A DNA stretch of 64,000 nt from an uncultured Bacteroidales bacterium (lineage in GTDB: Bacteria > Bacteroidota > Bacteroidia > Bacteroidales > UBA932): the NCBI GenBank assembly GCA_900316045.1, contig ONBM01000003.1, positions 1-64,000 of the forward strand. Reading direction: 5' to 3'. The notes beneath the pieces were generated by a model. The model made no database searches, was not told the DNA's origin, and saw only the letters and a list, made by a program, of their open reading frames with translations. The position numbers were made by a program, and so were the translations under genes. Shown here in pieces: positions 41,806 through 52,534 of the stretch; the stretch's first letter is position 1, and each line of letters begins with the position of its first letter.

Positions 41806-44800
41806 TTACGATTCGGATGCAGACGGGGGCTTTTCGTCCATCATTTCCTTAGGGGATTTGCCAAATTTCGCCTTAAATTTCTTGCTGAAATATTTTGCGT
41901 CTCCAAATCCCACTGAGTAAGCAAGTTCCGATACCCTCATCTTGTCTTTTTCTTCCATTATCAGCTTGTATGCAAGCGTAAGCCTGGCATTCAGGATAAA
42001 AGCATTCGGGGTAAAACCGGTCAGGCTCTTCAGCTTCTCTGTCAACACTGTTCGAGAGACGTTCATGGCATCGACAAAATCCGTCTGGCTGAATTCCGAA
42101 TCTGCAATATGGTCATTCACTACATCAATAGCGTGCTGAAGGAATTTCTTATCGGTGGATGTATAATCAATGTCTTTCACTTCGAAGACAAGTTGCTTGC
42201 GGAAATCAGCGCTTTTGTTCTCCTGCTTCTTTATCAGATTCATAATCATGGCAGAGAGCACAAAGAAATTGCAAGGCTTCGTCAGATAGCCATCTGCGCC
42301 ATGCTTGTAACCCTCGATGCTTGAAGAATCATCCTTTTTCGCAGTTAATAATATTACAGGGATATGGCTGAATTCAACATGTTCTTTAATATATGAACAT
42401 AGGTCTAGCCCACTCATGCCAGGCATCATCACATCTGCGACAACGACATCTACATTTTTGCTGCTCAATATTTCTATAGCCTCTTCTCCGCTTTTGCAAG
42501 TCAAGACATTGAAGCGTTTCGACATTATCACCGTGAAAAGTTCAGTTATGTCATCATTATCGTCGACGCAAAGCACGGTATGATCATCACATTTAATTGC
42601 CGGCTCATTGATAGTTAGCGCAAGCGGGAGGTTCGCCTTCCCAACAGGAGCGTCGTCTATCTCATCTGCACTGTAAGAATTTCGTCCGATAGGAATGGTA
42701 AACATGAACCTGTTCCCGACGGTCTCGTTGCTTTCAACATCAATACTTCCTTTATGGATAGAAACGAGAGACTTGACAAGGGACAAGCCGATGCCAGTCC
42801 CTATTGTATTAAAGTTACGATAATCTCCTTCATAAAAACGGCGGAAAAGGCCAGATATTGTCTTAGGAGTCATCAATTTCCCACCATTTGCGCACGATAC
42901 AAGAAGTTTGTCGCCATCAAGAAGTCTTGCCATTATTGAAATATTTCCTTTAGATGGAGTGTATTTCACGGCATTCGAGATCAGATTATAGATGATTTTA
43001 TCCATTTTGTCCGGATCGAACCAGCCGATGATGGAAGTCGGGTCGGAAGAATAAGAAATCGTCAGGTCATGTTTTCTGATCAGAGGGATAAACGCCTCGA
43101 CACATTGCCCTATGAACTCTGCGACATCATTCCTAGATACCTTTATTTTAAGGTTGTCAGTTTCTACCTTCCTGAATTCAAGGACCTGCTGAACCAGACG
43201 AGTCAGCCTGATGGCATTGGTCGTCATTATCTGGGCAATGCTTTTCTCCTTTTCTGTCTTCGGCTGAAGACTTTCGATCGAAGCCAGTATGATACTCAGG
43301 GGCGTAAGGAATTCATGCGACACATTAGTGAAGAAACGAAGCTTTGCCTGATTAACCTCATCGGCCTTCTGCTGGTTCACTTGGTCGATTATCATCTTCC
43401 GTCTAAGCTTCAGGCGAGAACGGATCAAGGCTACAGAAAGCGATAAAGCTGTCGCGAATGCAAGGATGTATAAGGAAATCGCCCACCACGTGAGCCATGG
43501 ATTAGGCAGAATCTTTATATCAAGCGTCTTGATGCCGCTGCTATGCATGCTGCCCGTCCTTGTGCCATATACCTCGAAAACATATTTTCCAGGCTTCAGA
43601 CCATAGAACTCCGCAACGTTACGGCTGCCATTCACAATCATCCATACTTCGTTTCCACCGCCCACGGATTTTCTTAACCTGTAATGATATATGTCTCCGG
43701 ATGGATTCTTAAAATCGAACAAAGAGAATGAAATGCTGATGTCATTATGATGACGGTCAAGCGTTATTCTGTCTATGTAGTTTATGTCTGTCCGGAAGAT
43801 ATTTTTCTTTTCATCCCGAAGCGGATTGCCATTCCTGAACGATATCTTATTCACGAACAGATCAGTAAAAGAGATGTCACATTCTGCGGCAGAAGAATCT
43901 GTCCGCAGGCATGGCAGAAGCACGATTCCTTTTGACGTTCCAAAGGCCATTTCATCCGTATCCTGCATGTAAAGGGATGCATTCCGGTTAAAGAAACCTG
44001 ATTCCTGCCGCCCGGAGATGTCCCAATAACAAATGGAACTGAATATGTCATCTTCATCAGCAATGAATGAAACAGCAGAACTGTTCGTAGTCACCCAGAT
44101 GCGGCCATGAGGATCTTCTGCGATGTTGTTCACACCAGCGCCATCGAGAAACACGAATCCAGAGACCTTCTCAAGTTTGCCAGACTGTGGATTCCAGCGA
44201 TAGAGCCCGTTCCACATCGAGCCGGCCCATACTCTGCCCGCAGAATCGCAAAATATTGAGTTAAACGCCTTTAAATCGTTATTGTCTTCTGGAAAATACG
44301 TACTGATCTTGCCCTCTTGCAAGCTGACCCTTATCACGCCATCGTAATTCGTGGCCATCCACACATCGCCATTCTTATCTACTGACATGTCCAGAACTTT
44401 GTAATTAGGGTTTTGCGACTCAGACCCTAGCAGTTCTGACAATGTGACTACGCTGTCTGGCTGTTCCATGATGAACACTCCGTTCCTCGTGCCTATCCAA
44501 ACATCGCCCTCATGATCCATGGCCAAAGAATGGATGCAGTCCTCTTCCATATTTTTGGCCGTCGTTGAAGATATTACTTGAGCAGTTCCTTTAGTCTTGT
44601 CATAAATCCACAACCCTCCATTATAACTTGCGAAATATATCTTGGAGGAATCAGAACTAGAGACGATATCATCGACGGTGCTCGTATTCAAGAATCCAGT
44701 GAAAGCCGGCATATCAGCATAATTCCGGAAATTTCCTGTCTTTTTGTCATAGCATATCATGCCGTGGCCGGCTATTCCTAGCCAGAAAATGTCTTGGCTC

Positions 44801-45900
44801 TCTCTGAATATGCTACGGACCGAGCTGGTTTTATATTCATTCTGAACTTTGCCAAGTGGGATAGTGCAAATATATTCTGAGCCATTTTCCACTTTGCACA
44901 CACCTCCGCCTAGCATGCCTAGCCACATTGTGTCATCGCTTGTCCGAAGAATAGAATTCACCTCGTTGTAAGGGAGAAGCCCATATCCCCTCTCAGGATA
45001 AATGTTCAAGAAAGAATCTTTGCCGGACAATGAATCATATATGCTGAGACCGCTTCGCGATCCTATCCATATTCTGCCGGACGGATCTTCATCGATGTCA
45101 TAAATGATATTGTCCATCAGCGAATTGCCATTGTGCTGGTCATGCGAGAATGTAGCGTAGGAAAAGGTTCCATTTAATATTTCTTCCCGACCGATGCGCA
45201 GCAAGCCACGCCCCCAGGTCCCGACCCAAAGATTCCCCTTCCTGTCCTGATGCAAGACATACGCTTCACTCAAATCTCCCGAAGTGTAGGAATAGAGCTT
45301 TCCTTCTTGCAGCACATATTTGAAAAGGCCTGTGTTCCATGACGTAATCCAAAGGTTTCCGTTGTCATCAAGCAACAAGTCAATAATATCCGTAAGGGAC
45401 TTCCGATTTGAGCATGACAAATCTATTTTTACGAACTCATCTTTATCTGCATCCTTCCTGAATACCCCCTTGTCACTACTTATCCATATTCTCCCCGAAG
45501 AATCCTTGACAAGGTCAGTCACATTGATGTGGTCAACAGCCTGATCATGGATGCGTGAAATCACCCCCGTATTCTTGTCAAGCTTCAGCAAGCCTCTCTC
45601 GGTTCCGATGTACAGGCAATGGTGCGTATCCTCAAGCACGACATGCAGATAACCGCCCAGAGACTCTTCATTATCTCCTTTCACGGGCCATGTTATAGAA
45701 TTATAGCCATCGTAACGCACCAGGCCGCTGTATGTAACAATCCAAATGAAGCCGTCGTTATCCTGATACAGACTAGCGACCTCATCTGAAGGCATCTGCG
45801 AATTGAGCGGATGGAATATGAAATCCGACATCGCAGCCCGCGCAAAGCACGGGAAAGCAATCGACAGGAAAAACGATATTACAATCCGTACACATTTCAT
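41806..45900 (-). CDS. Hybrid two-component system sensor/regulator (HTCS) of PUL3
   Basis: One polypeptide of 1364 residues joins sensor and regulator. In order: signal peptide (MKCVRIVISFFLSIAFPCFARA); a periplasmic double beta-propeller of Reg_prop repeats (e.g. IWIVTYSGLVRYDG, LWVGTWGRGLLRI, VWIGTRNGVFIM); a Y_Y_Y domain (about 720-800); one TM helix (WLTWWAISLYILAFATALSLSVALI in part); histidine kinase HisKA with FTNVSHEFLTPLS (phospho-His near 861); HATPase_c (GTGIGLSLVKSL); REC with VVADVMMPG (Asp near 1156); and a C-terminal AraC HTH (VSELAYSVGFGDAKYFSKKFK). HTCS proteins bind a glycan fragment in the periplasm and activate the adjacent PUL. All domains look complete. ATG 45900 opens the signal peptide. 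Confidence 0.95.
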   Translation of the reverse strand: MKCVRIVISFFLSIAFPCFARAAMSDFIFHPLNSQMPSDEVASLYQDNDGFIWIVTYSGLVRYDGYNSITWPVKGDNEESLGGYLHVVLEDTHHCLYIGTERGLLKLDKNTGVISRIHDQAVDHINVTDLVKDSSGRIWISSDKGVFRKDADKDEFVKIDLSCSNRKSLTDIIDLLLDDNGNLWITSWNTGLFKYVLQEGKLYSYTSGDLSEAYVLHQDRKGNLWVGTWGRGLLRIGREEILNGTFSYATFSHDQHNGNSLMDNIIYDIDEDPSGRIWIGSRSGLSIYDSLSGKDSFLNIYPERGYGLLPYNEVNSILRTSDDTMWLGMLGGGVCKVENGSEYICTIPLGKVQNEYKTSSVRSIFRESQDIFWLGIAGHGMICYDKKTGNFRNYADMPAFTGFLNTSTVDDIVSSSDSSKIYFASYNGGLWIYDKTKGTAQVISSTTAKNMEEDCIHSLAMDHEGDVWIGTRNGVFIMEQPDSVVTLSELLGSESQNPNYKVLDMSVDKNGDVWMATNYDGVIRVSLQEGKISTYFPEDNNDLKAFNSIFCDSAGRVWAGSMWNGLYRWNPQSGKLEKVSGFVFLDGAGVNNIAEDPHGRIWVTTNSSAVSFIADEDDIFSSICYWDISGRQESGFFNRNASLYMQDTDEMAFGTSKGIVLLPCLRTDSSAAECDISFTDLFVNKISFRNGNPLRDEKKNIFRTDINYIDRITLDRHHNDISISFSLFDFKNPSGDIYHYRLRKSVGGGNEVWMIVNGSRNVAEFYGLKPGKYVFEVYGTRTGSMHSSGIKTLDIKILPNPWLTWWAISLYILAFATALSLSVALIRSRLKLRRKMIIDQVNQQKADEVNQAKLRFFTNVSHEFLTPLSIILASIESLQPKTEKEKSIAQIMTTNAIRLTRLVQQVLEFRKVETDNLKIKVSRNDVAEFIGQCVEAFIPLIRKHDLTISYSSDPTSIIGWFDPDKMDKIIYNLISNAVKYTPSKGNISIMARLLDGDKLLVSCANGGKLMTPKTISGLFRRFYEGDYRNFNTIGTGIGLSLVKSLVSIHKGSIDVESNETVGNRFMFTIPIGRNSYSADEIDDAPVGKANLPLALTINEPAIKCDDHTVLCVDDNDDITELFTVIMSKRFNVLTCKSGEEAIEILSSKNVDVVVADVMMPGMSGLDLCSYIKEHVEFSHIPVILLTAKKDDSSSIEGYKHGADGYLTKPCNFFVLSAMIMNLIKKQENKSADFRKQLVFEVKDIDYTSTDKKFLQHAIDVVNDHIADSEFSQTDFVDAMNVSRTVLTEKLKSLTGFTPNAFILNARLTLAYKLIMEEKDKMRVSELAYSVGFGDAKYFSKKFKAKFGKSPKEMMDEKPPSASES

Positions 45901-45964
45901 GTCACGACAAGACTTATGTCCCGCAACCAATGGACAAAAACACTAGCATTGCGGAACTGAAAGT

Positions 45965-45972
45965 CAAATATA
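45965..45972 (-). promoter_or_regulatory. HTCS promoter -7 element
   Basis: Minus strand TATATTTG, 65 bp upstream of the HTCS ATG, just outside the susD stop. Confidence 0.5.
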
Positions 45973-45979
45973 GCATTTT

Positions 45980-47638
45980 TTATTCCCACCCGTCATTCTG
46001 GACCAGGTTTCCATTCTTGTGCAATTCAACTTCCGAGATCGGATACCAATACATCTTGTCATTCCAATATCGGTTCTGGACAAGATTCCTTACTACGGAA
46101 TAATCCTGATCTCCAATTTTAGTGATGGTGATGCCATAGATTTCTTTAGTGCTTTCACCGATTTTCCACCGGCGTAAGTCCCAGAAACGATGACCCTCAA
46201 AACACAATTCAACCCTTCTCTCATTTCGTAATCTCATCCGGAATTGATCCACAGGCAAATCGGAAGGTATCTCCGGCATAGAGTATGCCGCACGAATCAG
46301 ATTGACTGCCGACCTTGGGGAAAGGACATACCTGACGCCATGAAAAACTCCTGTGAAATCCGGATTCTTCGTCCCCTCGAAAAGTGCCTCTGCGTAATTC
46401 AGATAGACCTCCTGAACTCTCAGCAAGGGATAAATGTGAGGATAGCTATTCACATTGCCGGTAGTCAGGCTTGTTGCCTCCTGAATGAACTTCCGGAGAT
46501 AGAATGATGTCGGAGAGGCATTCTCCTTCGGAAGACCATTGTTCCCTCCCGTATATGACTCAATAACTGAACCCTTGAACGAGTCTCCGTTCGAAAGAAT
46601 GTCCCTTGCCAGCCGCGGATCCCTTTTTGAAGCATCCAGCAAGGCTTCTTTATTAGCGTCAAAGTCAAATGGAGTGCCATCCGCCATGTTAAAGGCCTCA
46701 ACGAGATTCAAGCTTGGGCATATTCCCGAATTCCCACCTTCATATCCGGCCGGGAAGTTATTGGACTCAAAATTATTCGATGCAGCTTCTCTGATGCCGA
46801 AAATGAGGTCTTTTGCCTCAGCATTGAACTGCTGGCGGACAACGCCGTACTGAAGGCTTTTGCGGTTGGCGTCAATGAAATCAAGAGCAGCTTCTGCCGC
46901 TTTTGCATATTTAGAGGCATCGCCACCAGGGTTATTCAGAGGACTGGCAGCATAAAGCAGCAATCTTGCTCGGGCAGCAAGGGCAAACCCTTTCGTAACG
47001 CGCCCGATCTCGGAATAATAAGTATCGGAATATGAATCCGGGAGATGTTTTGCGCAATCTTCCAACTCATTCGCAATCCATTCCACGGCTTTGTCGTATT
47101 CAACGGGTTCCAGGCTGTTAACCTCGGAGACAGAGTAAGTTTTATCTGCGATGACTATTCTTCTGTATCTCTTAAGAAGCTCCATATGGAACCAGGCCCG
47201 CAAGGCTCTTGCCTCGTATGGATAATTCTTTAGCTGGGCAAGGTAAATTCTGTAGCGTTCATCCCATCTGGCGATATCAAAATCTTCAGGGCAATTCTCA
47301 AGCAGATAGTTGGCTGCTCTGATCGCTGCATAGTAATGACTCCACTGGTCGTCTACCACCTCATTGGCAGACCAGCTGCCATCATAATAGCTCTTGCACA
47401 CGTCTGGTGAATCCGCATACACCGCATCATCGCTTGCGCATTCCTGAAAACTTGCAAAGCCGGACTGAAGATAGCCGTAAACATTTGTCATGACTTCTTT
47501 CACTTGGGAGAAATCGCTAAACTGATACTCCTTTGAGTGATACTGCGATTCGTTCAGATCCAAGTCGCTGCAAGCAGCAAAGGCGAATGCCACGCATCCA
47601 ATCGCCAATGACACAAGTCTATATGTCTTCATTTTCAT
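45980..47638 (-). CDS. SusD/RagB-family lipoprotein (PUL3, second pair)
   Basis: A 552-residue lipoprotein with signal MKMKTYRLVSLAIGCVAFAFAAC. It has DLDLNESQYHSKEYQFSDFSQV, YPYEARALRAWFHMELLKRY, LRVQEVYLNYAEALFEG, FRMRLRNERRVELCFEGHRFWDLRRWKIG (in part) and the QNDGWE ending. Complete and normal for the family. It starts 8 bp after the RagA-type partner gene and is the last gene of the PUL3 minus-strand operon. Confidence 0.93.
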   Translation of the reverse strand: MKMKTYRLVSLAIGCVAFAFAACSDLDLNESQYHSKEYQFSDFSQVKEVMTNVYGYLQSGFASFQECASDDAVYADSPDVCKSYYDGSWSANEVVDDQWSHYYAAIRAANYLLENCPEDFDIARWDERYRIYLAQLKNYPYEARALRAWFHMELLKRYRRIVIADKTYSVSEVNSLEPVEYDKAVEWIANELEDCAKHLPDSYSDTYYSEIGRVTKGFALAARARLLLYAASPLNNPGGDASKYAKAAEAALDFIDANRKSLQYGVVRQQFNAEAKDLIFGIREAASNNFESNNFPAGYEGGNSGICPSLNLVEAFNMADGTPFDFDANKEALLDASKRDPRLARDILSNGDSFKGSVIESYTGGNNGLPKENASPTSFYLRKFIQEATSLTTGNVNSYPHIYPLLRVQEVYLNYAEALFEGTKNPDFTGVFHGVRYVLSPRSAVNLIRAAYSMPEIPSDLPVDQFRMRLRNERRVELCFEGHRFWDLRRWKIGESTKEIYGITITKIGDQDYSVVRNLVQNRYWNDKMYWYPISEVELHKNGNLVQNDGWE

Positions 47639-47645
47639 AATTCAT

Positions 47646-50456
47646 TTAGAAATTCACATTGACACCGATTGAATAGGTTCTCGCTGTAGGATAGGCGAAG
47701 CTGACGGCCTCCGGATCGAGAATCTTAACATCATCAATAGAAAAAAGATTATTGCCCCGCATGAAAATCCTAACATTTTCAAGCTTCCACTTGTCTACGA
47801 TACCATGCGGCAGGTTGTAGTAAAGCTCCATCTCACGGAGCTTGAGAAACCATCCGCTCTCAGTCCACAGACTGCTAGGAAGGTAATTATTCTTATTATC
47901 GAGCGTCGTCAGCCTTGGGTATCTCGCTCTTGTGTCCGCAGGCGTCCAATAGTTCTCCAGATAATGCTTCGAAATATTCTTATCTCCATTGTACAGCGGC
48001 TGGTAAATGCTGGCGAGACTGGTAGAAATAGTATAGCCATCCGTTCCTTGAAACCAAGCATTGAAACCTATTCCTTTCCAATCAAGCCCCAACTGGAAAC
48101 CATAATAGATTTCTGGCAGATTTGACTTAAGCTGCCATGAACAGTCATAATTGTCAATCTTGCCATCTCCGCTCAAATCCTTGTATTTCACATCCCCGGG
48201 CTGCACTGAAGCAAATGTGCTGGCAGGGACATCCGGAAGCAGATTGCCAGAAGCATCGAAATCCGATTCCTGATAGAAACCATCAGCGACAAGCCCGTAG
48301 AATTGTCCGATAGAATTTCCTCGCCTGGTAAGATATGGATAAGGATGATAAATCTCATCTATCTTTGTTATCTTGTTGTGAGCATAAGAAATATTACCCT
48401 TGACATAGTAAGACAAATTGGCGATTTGCTTCTTCCAGCCAAGGGACAGTTCAATGCCATAATTTTTCGTTTCACCGTTGAAAGCATCGGAGACGCCGAT
48501 TCCAATTACCTCAGACAGGGTGTTGACAGCAGATGTGCGGAGGTTAGTCCGTTTATTATAGAACCCGTCAACTTCTCCGGAGAGACCGTGCAACATTTCA
48601 AATTCTACTCCTATGTCACTTTTCATATCCAATTCAGGCTCAACTCCTGTTGATGGAAGGGCGCCTTCGGTCGCTCCTGAAAGCGTCGTCGGGGAAACGA
48701 ATATATACCCGAGCCCTGAGCCGTTAAACTGGACGTCCATGTCATAATCCAGGTTCGCATCCATGCCCACAAGGCCGATAGACCCTCTCAGTTTCAAGAA
48801 GTCCACGAAATCAACGTTTTTCATGAAACCTTCCTTTGAAAGCACCCAGCCCAGAGAAAGAGCCGGATACAGACGAAACTTATCGCCCGAAGGCATGAGG
48901 CTGCTACCAGAATATGAAGCAGTGACGCTTGCAAGGTATTTGCCTGAATAGTCGTAATTACCAGAGAGGATGTAGTCGTGATGCACCCATGAATTATTCG
49001 CCCCCGTGAGCGTACGCTTTTCTCTATTGAATATGAATGCTGCATTGAGATGATTATTTCCAAAATATCTCTCATATCCTGCCTTGCCCCAGACAGTCAA
49101 ATGCATGAATTGATATGAGAGAGAACTTGAGAAATTCATTTCAGTATCGTTACCATATTGATTAAGAGAATAGTCGTCTATGCTGCCATCGGAATTATAT
49201 ATCGGAGAGAACACGTAATACCTATTTGAATATCTTTTGACGTCTGATATATCAGCTGAGTTGTCATACGATATCCTTGCCTCTACGTTCAAGCCATTCA
49301 GCACCATTCCTAGATTCTGGCGAATCGTCATGTCTGCCGATAGCATTCTGGAGAATGTGCAGTCCGTTCCGGTGCCTAAGATGCTCTGAACAGGATTTTC
49401 AAACTTCGCAGACTTGGCCCATATATCATTGAATTTGACCGGAAAACCTATTGACGGGGCAGCATACATTGCTGATAAGTCAGTTCCATTGACAGGGGAT
49501 GTCTGTTGCTGGATGCGAGCCGCAAGATTCACCAGAACCTCGGTCGTCGGAGTGATGACGACATTTAGATTCGAACGAACTTTCAGGGCATCGTAGGCAT
49601 TCTGGGCATTCAAGCCATCACGCAAGCCTGTATTTTTGAAAAATCCCCTATTGCTTCGATAATCCGCATACACGAAAAACTTTGCAAGACGGGACGAGCC
49701 ATCCATAGAGATGTGAGCATCATTACTGAAGCCCACATTCTTTATGATTTTATCTTTCCAGTCAACAGTAGGAATAAAAGAATTCGAGCCATTTCCGAGA
49801 CCTGCGATATTGGCCTCCGAGAAGTACGCTGACAGTCCGTCATTAGTTCTTGCCTCGTTCAATGCGTTGGCGTATTGTATGGGATCTGCCATTTCTGGAA
49901 TCCTGAACGGAGTCTGCACCCCGAAGTGATACCCGGCGCTCATTCTGAAGCCCTTCCTTCCGCCTCTTTTAGTGGTAATGAGGACAGCGCCGTCCGCCCC
50001 TCTGATTCCATAGATAGCCAGAGATGCAGCATCTTTGAGGACGGTCACGCTCTCAACCTCGTCAACATCTATGAAAGATGCATTACGTGGCACGCCATCT
50101 ACCAGGACTAGCACTTGATTGCCACTGTACGAGCCTCTGCCGCGGACATTGATAGATGGATATATGTCATCGGGACGAGCTCCTGATCCATTCTGATATA
50201 CGGCAAGCCCTGGAATCATTCCGTAAAGGGCGTTCATAATCTGCGTCTGCGTGGAATTTTTGATATCATCGTACGCAACTCCTTCTATCGCAGCTGAGCT
50301 CATCTTTCGAGAGATGAATCCATCGTAGCCTGTTCCCAGCCTTACGTCTCCGGTCAAACCGGAAACCGAAGCCGAGTCCGTCTCATTGGGAAAATCCTGA
50401 GCTTCAAGAACGTAAGCGACAAAAATCAGTATTAAAAACAGTAAGTATTTTTTCAT
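47646..50456 (-). CDS. SusC/RagA-family transporter lacking the carboxypeptidase-like domain
   Basis: A 936-residue TonB-dependent transporter. Signal peptide MKKYLLFLILIFVAYVLEAQ is followed by only ~50 residues before the plug (IMNALYGMIPGLAVYQNGSG, NVRGRGSYSGNQVLVLVDGVP, VTVLKDAASLAIYGIRGADGAVLITTKRG in part), so the usual N-terminal carboxypeptidase-regulatory-like domain is absent. The barrel ends YSIGVNVNF. Such short SusC proteins exist, usually as the second pair in a PUL. It should work with the SusD at 45980. It starts 23 bp after the stop of the first SusD. Confidence 0.92.
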   Translation of the reverse strand: MKKYLLFLILIFVAYVLEAQDFPNETDSASVSGLTGDVRLGTGYDGFISRKMSSAAIEGVAYDDIKNSTQTQIMNALYGMIPGLAVYQNGSGARPDDIYPSINVRGRGSYSGNQVLVLVDGVPRNASFIDVDEVESVTVLKDAASLAIYGIRGADGAVLITTKRGGRKGFRMSAGYHFGVQTPFRIPEMADPIQYANALNEARTNDGLSAYFSEANIAGLGNGSNSFIPTVDWKDKIIKNVGFSNDAHISMDGSSRLAKFFVYADYRSNRGFFKNTGLRDGLNAQNAYDALKVRSNLNVVITPTTEVLVNLAARIQQQTSPVNGTDLSAMYAAPSIGFPVKFNDIWAKSAKFENPVQSILGTGTDCTFSRMLSADMTIRQNLGMVLNGLNVEARISYDNSADISDVKRYSNRYYVFSPIYNSDGSIDDYSLNQYGNDTEMNFSSSLSYQFMHLTVWGKAGYERYFGNNHLNAAFIFNREKRTLTGANNSWVHHDYILSGNYDYSGKYLASVTASYSGSSLMPSGDKFRLYPALSLGWVLSKEGFMKNVDFVDFLKLRGSIGLVGMDANLDYDMDVQFNGSGLGYIFVSPTTLSGATEGALPSTGVEPELDMKSDIGVEFEMLHGLSGEVDGFYNKRTNLRTSAVNTLSEVIGIGVSDAFNGETKNYGIELSLGWKKQIANLSYYVKGNISYAHNKITKIDEIYHPYPYLTRRGNSIGQFYGLVADGFYQESDFDASGNLLPDVPASTFASVQPGDVKYKDLSGDGKIDNYDCSWQLKSNLPEIYYGFQLGLDWKGIGFNAWFQGTDGYTISTSLASIYQPLYNGDKNISKHYLENYWTPADTRARYPRLTTLDNKNNYLPSSLWTESGWFLKLREMELYYNLPHGIVDKWKLENVRIFMRGNNLFSIDDVKILDPEAVSFAYPTARTYSIGVNVNF

Positions 50457-50478
50457 ATCGGCATTCAATAATAATACA

Positions 50479-52521
50479 CTACCAACCAGGATTCTGCACT
50501 AGCCCATATCCCTTGTTGATCTCATCAGTAGGAAAAGCGCTCAGATACCATTTAGTATCCCAGTGCGTAGCCCAGTAGCGAGACGCTTCCGGAATTGGGT
50601 CAGAATAATGGAACGTGGATTCATAGGCATCAATATCGTCCTTGTCGTCAATGACGCCATCGTTGTTGCTGTCTTCCGTACGGACAGCGCCGCCTTCTGG
50701 TATCGTAATCTTAATGCCGTAAAGAGTCATCTTGAAAATGTCATCTCTTTTCCAGCGTACGATGTCGTACCAACGATTCTCTTCAAAATACAATTCTCTG
50801 GCCCGCTCATCGAGAATCTCTTCACGAAGCTGGGGATCTCCCTGCAAAGGCTCGTCATAAGCATGCATTGTCTTGCCTGCCTGCACCTTCTGAAGCAGGG
50901 CGTCATTCATATCCGGCAGGCCGACTCTTTCCCTTACAAGATTCAGCCATCTATATGCCTCTTCCTTCCGGCCGAGTTCGTTCAGAGCTTCGGCATAGGT
51001 CAGGAAAATTTCCGGAAGCCTCAGATACGAATAATTTGACGGACGATTCATGAACGTCTCATCATTGTAATCCCATATATATTTCCTGTCACAGAAACCG
51101 GTTATCGCCCTATTCGCAAGTTCGGAGCCTCTTTCTTGCCCGCCGACCCACATCTCCGCCGGACGACCTCTGAAATGGTCTCCGTTGATCATCACGGATT
51201 CGTACAGGCGCGGATCTCGGTCTCGGAATGGATCATTTTCAATTTTTGTAGTGTTACCGTGAGAAGAAATCCAGTCCTTATAGTAGAGCCTTGATCCGTC
51301 TGTCTTCGGAAACATGTCCACGAAATTCAAGGTAACGCAGCCTCCGCCGTACCCACGGCCAGTGTTGCCGTGGTCATCAGACACCCCGAAGTAACAACGC
51401 AGATAAGTGTCCGCAAAAGTCGGATATGCGCGCCCTGTCTCAATAAGAATCTCTCCGTTGTGCCGATCTGCATAACTGGTATTCCATGCGCTCCTGTAAT
51501 CATCAGAAGACGTACCGGCAGCCTGAACGAGTCTGTATGGACTGCCAGCAGCCTCGTTTGCCTTGATGAATTCCTCACAAGCATCGGCAACCTTTTGCCA
51601 GCGAGCCGCATCATAACCGCCGAACCAGTACATGAGAGGGATGTCAGCTGAGTTGATATGTTGAGCATTCGATGCTTTTGCAACTGGCTCTGATGAACTA
51701 TACGGCTGCCCTGCATTGAACAGAGGGCTGGCTGCGAAGAGCAAAGCCCGGCATTTCAGACCCAGCGCTGACGCTTTCGTAAGATGGCCGTCCCGGTCGG
51801 AAGATACCGTCCAAGGAAGCATTGAAGCAGCCTTGTCGCAGAGTTCGACGATGTAATCAAGGGTAGCCTCAGCAGTCTGTCTGGAGAAGTCATAGTCTTG
51901 AACATTATCAGCGCCGATAGATTTTTTGAGCAACGGAATGCCTCCGTAATTCCTGAACATGTCCAGATAATGGGAAGCTATGATTGCATAGCATTCTCCT
52001 TTGCCAATCATCTTTTCCTCATCTGTCATGTCCGGCACCTTATCAACATTTTCAATATAGAGGAAAGCCCTGCGAATGCCTATCCAATTATTTTCCTTGT
52101 CAGGGACGAAACCTAATTTCGTCCAGGAAACGCCATTCTCTGCCTCGGCGCTGTAATTGCCGGCAGCATATTCCTGACCTCCGCTGCTCCAGTCATTATG
52201 GGAACTCATCAGGTCAGTGATAGCATCAAGATTGTCATTATCAAGCTGGCTGCAACCTCTATTGTAGTTGCCCCCCAAATTGAATTTTCCTGCCGTGCCA
52301 GTAGGCCAAGCGTTGTTATGTATTGGATAGCCACAACGCAGCGTACTATAAGCGGAGACAAGTGCCCTGTCTGCATACAATTTCGATGAAAAAACGGTAT
52401 CGACGGTCACATCTACTCCCGGAGCCTTCTCCAGAAAGGAATCCCCGAACTTTAAGTCGCTGCAGCCAAAGATGGCAGCACAGACCCACGCAAATCCTGA
52501 TATCTTATATAAATTCTTCAT
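50479..52521 (-). CDS. SusD/RagB-family lipoprotein (PUL3, first pair)
   Basis: A ~680-residue lipoprotein; ATG 52521 gives MKNLYKISGFAWVCAAIFGC. Signatures: DSFLEKAPGVDVTVDTVFSS, IGKGECYAIIASHYLDMFRNYGGIPLL (in part), YLRLPEIFLTYAEALNELGRKEEAYRWL (in part), LREEILDERARELYFEENRWYDIVRWKR (in part), LVQNPGW ending. Longer than the second SusD. It contains a DSNNDGVIDDKDDID calcium-binding-like loop near residue 620. It starts 13 bp after susC. Confidence 0.93.
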   Translation of the reverse strand: MKNLYKISGFAWVCAAIFGCSDLKFGDSFLEKAPGVDVTVDTVFSSKLYADRALVSAYSTLRCGYPIHNNAWPTGTAGKFNLGGNYNRGCSQLDNDNLDAITDLMSSHNDWSSGGQEYAAGNYSAEAENGVSWTKLGFVPDKENNWIGIRRAFLYIENVDKVPDMTDEEKMIGKGECYAIIASHYLDMFRNYGGIPLLKKSIGADNVQDYDFSRQTAEATLDYIVELCDKAASMLPWTVSSDRDGHLTKASALGLKCRALLFAASPLFNAGQPYSSSEPVAKASNAQHINSADIPLMYWFGGYDAARWQKVADACEEFIKANEAAGSPYRLVQAAGTSSDDYRSAWNTSYADRHNGEILIETGRAYPTFADTYLRCYFGVSDDHGNTGRGYGGGCVTLNFVDMFPKTDGSRLYYKDWISSHGNTTKIENDPFRDRDPRLYESVMINGDHFRGRPAEMWVGGQERGSELANRAITGFCDRKYIWDYNDETFMNRPSNYSYLRLPEIFLTYAEALNELGRKEEAYRWLNLVRERVGLPDMNDALLQKVQAGKTMHAYDEPLQGDPQLREEILDERARELYFEENRWYDIVRWKRDDIFKMTLYGIKITIPEGGAVRTEDSNNDGVIDDKDDIDAYESTFHYSDPIPEASRYWATHWDTKWYLSAFPTDEINKGYGLVQNPGW

Positions 52522-52534
52522 ATTCGAATCTTTT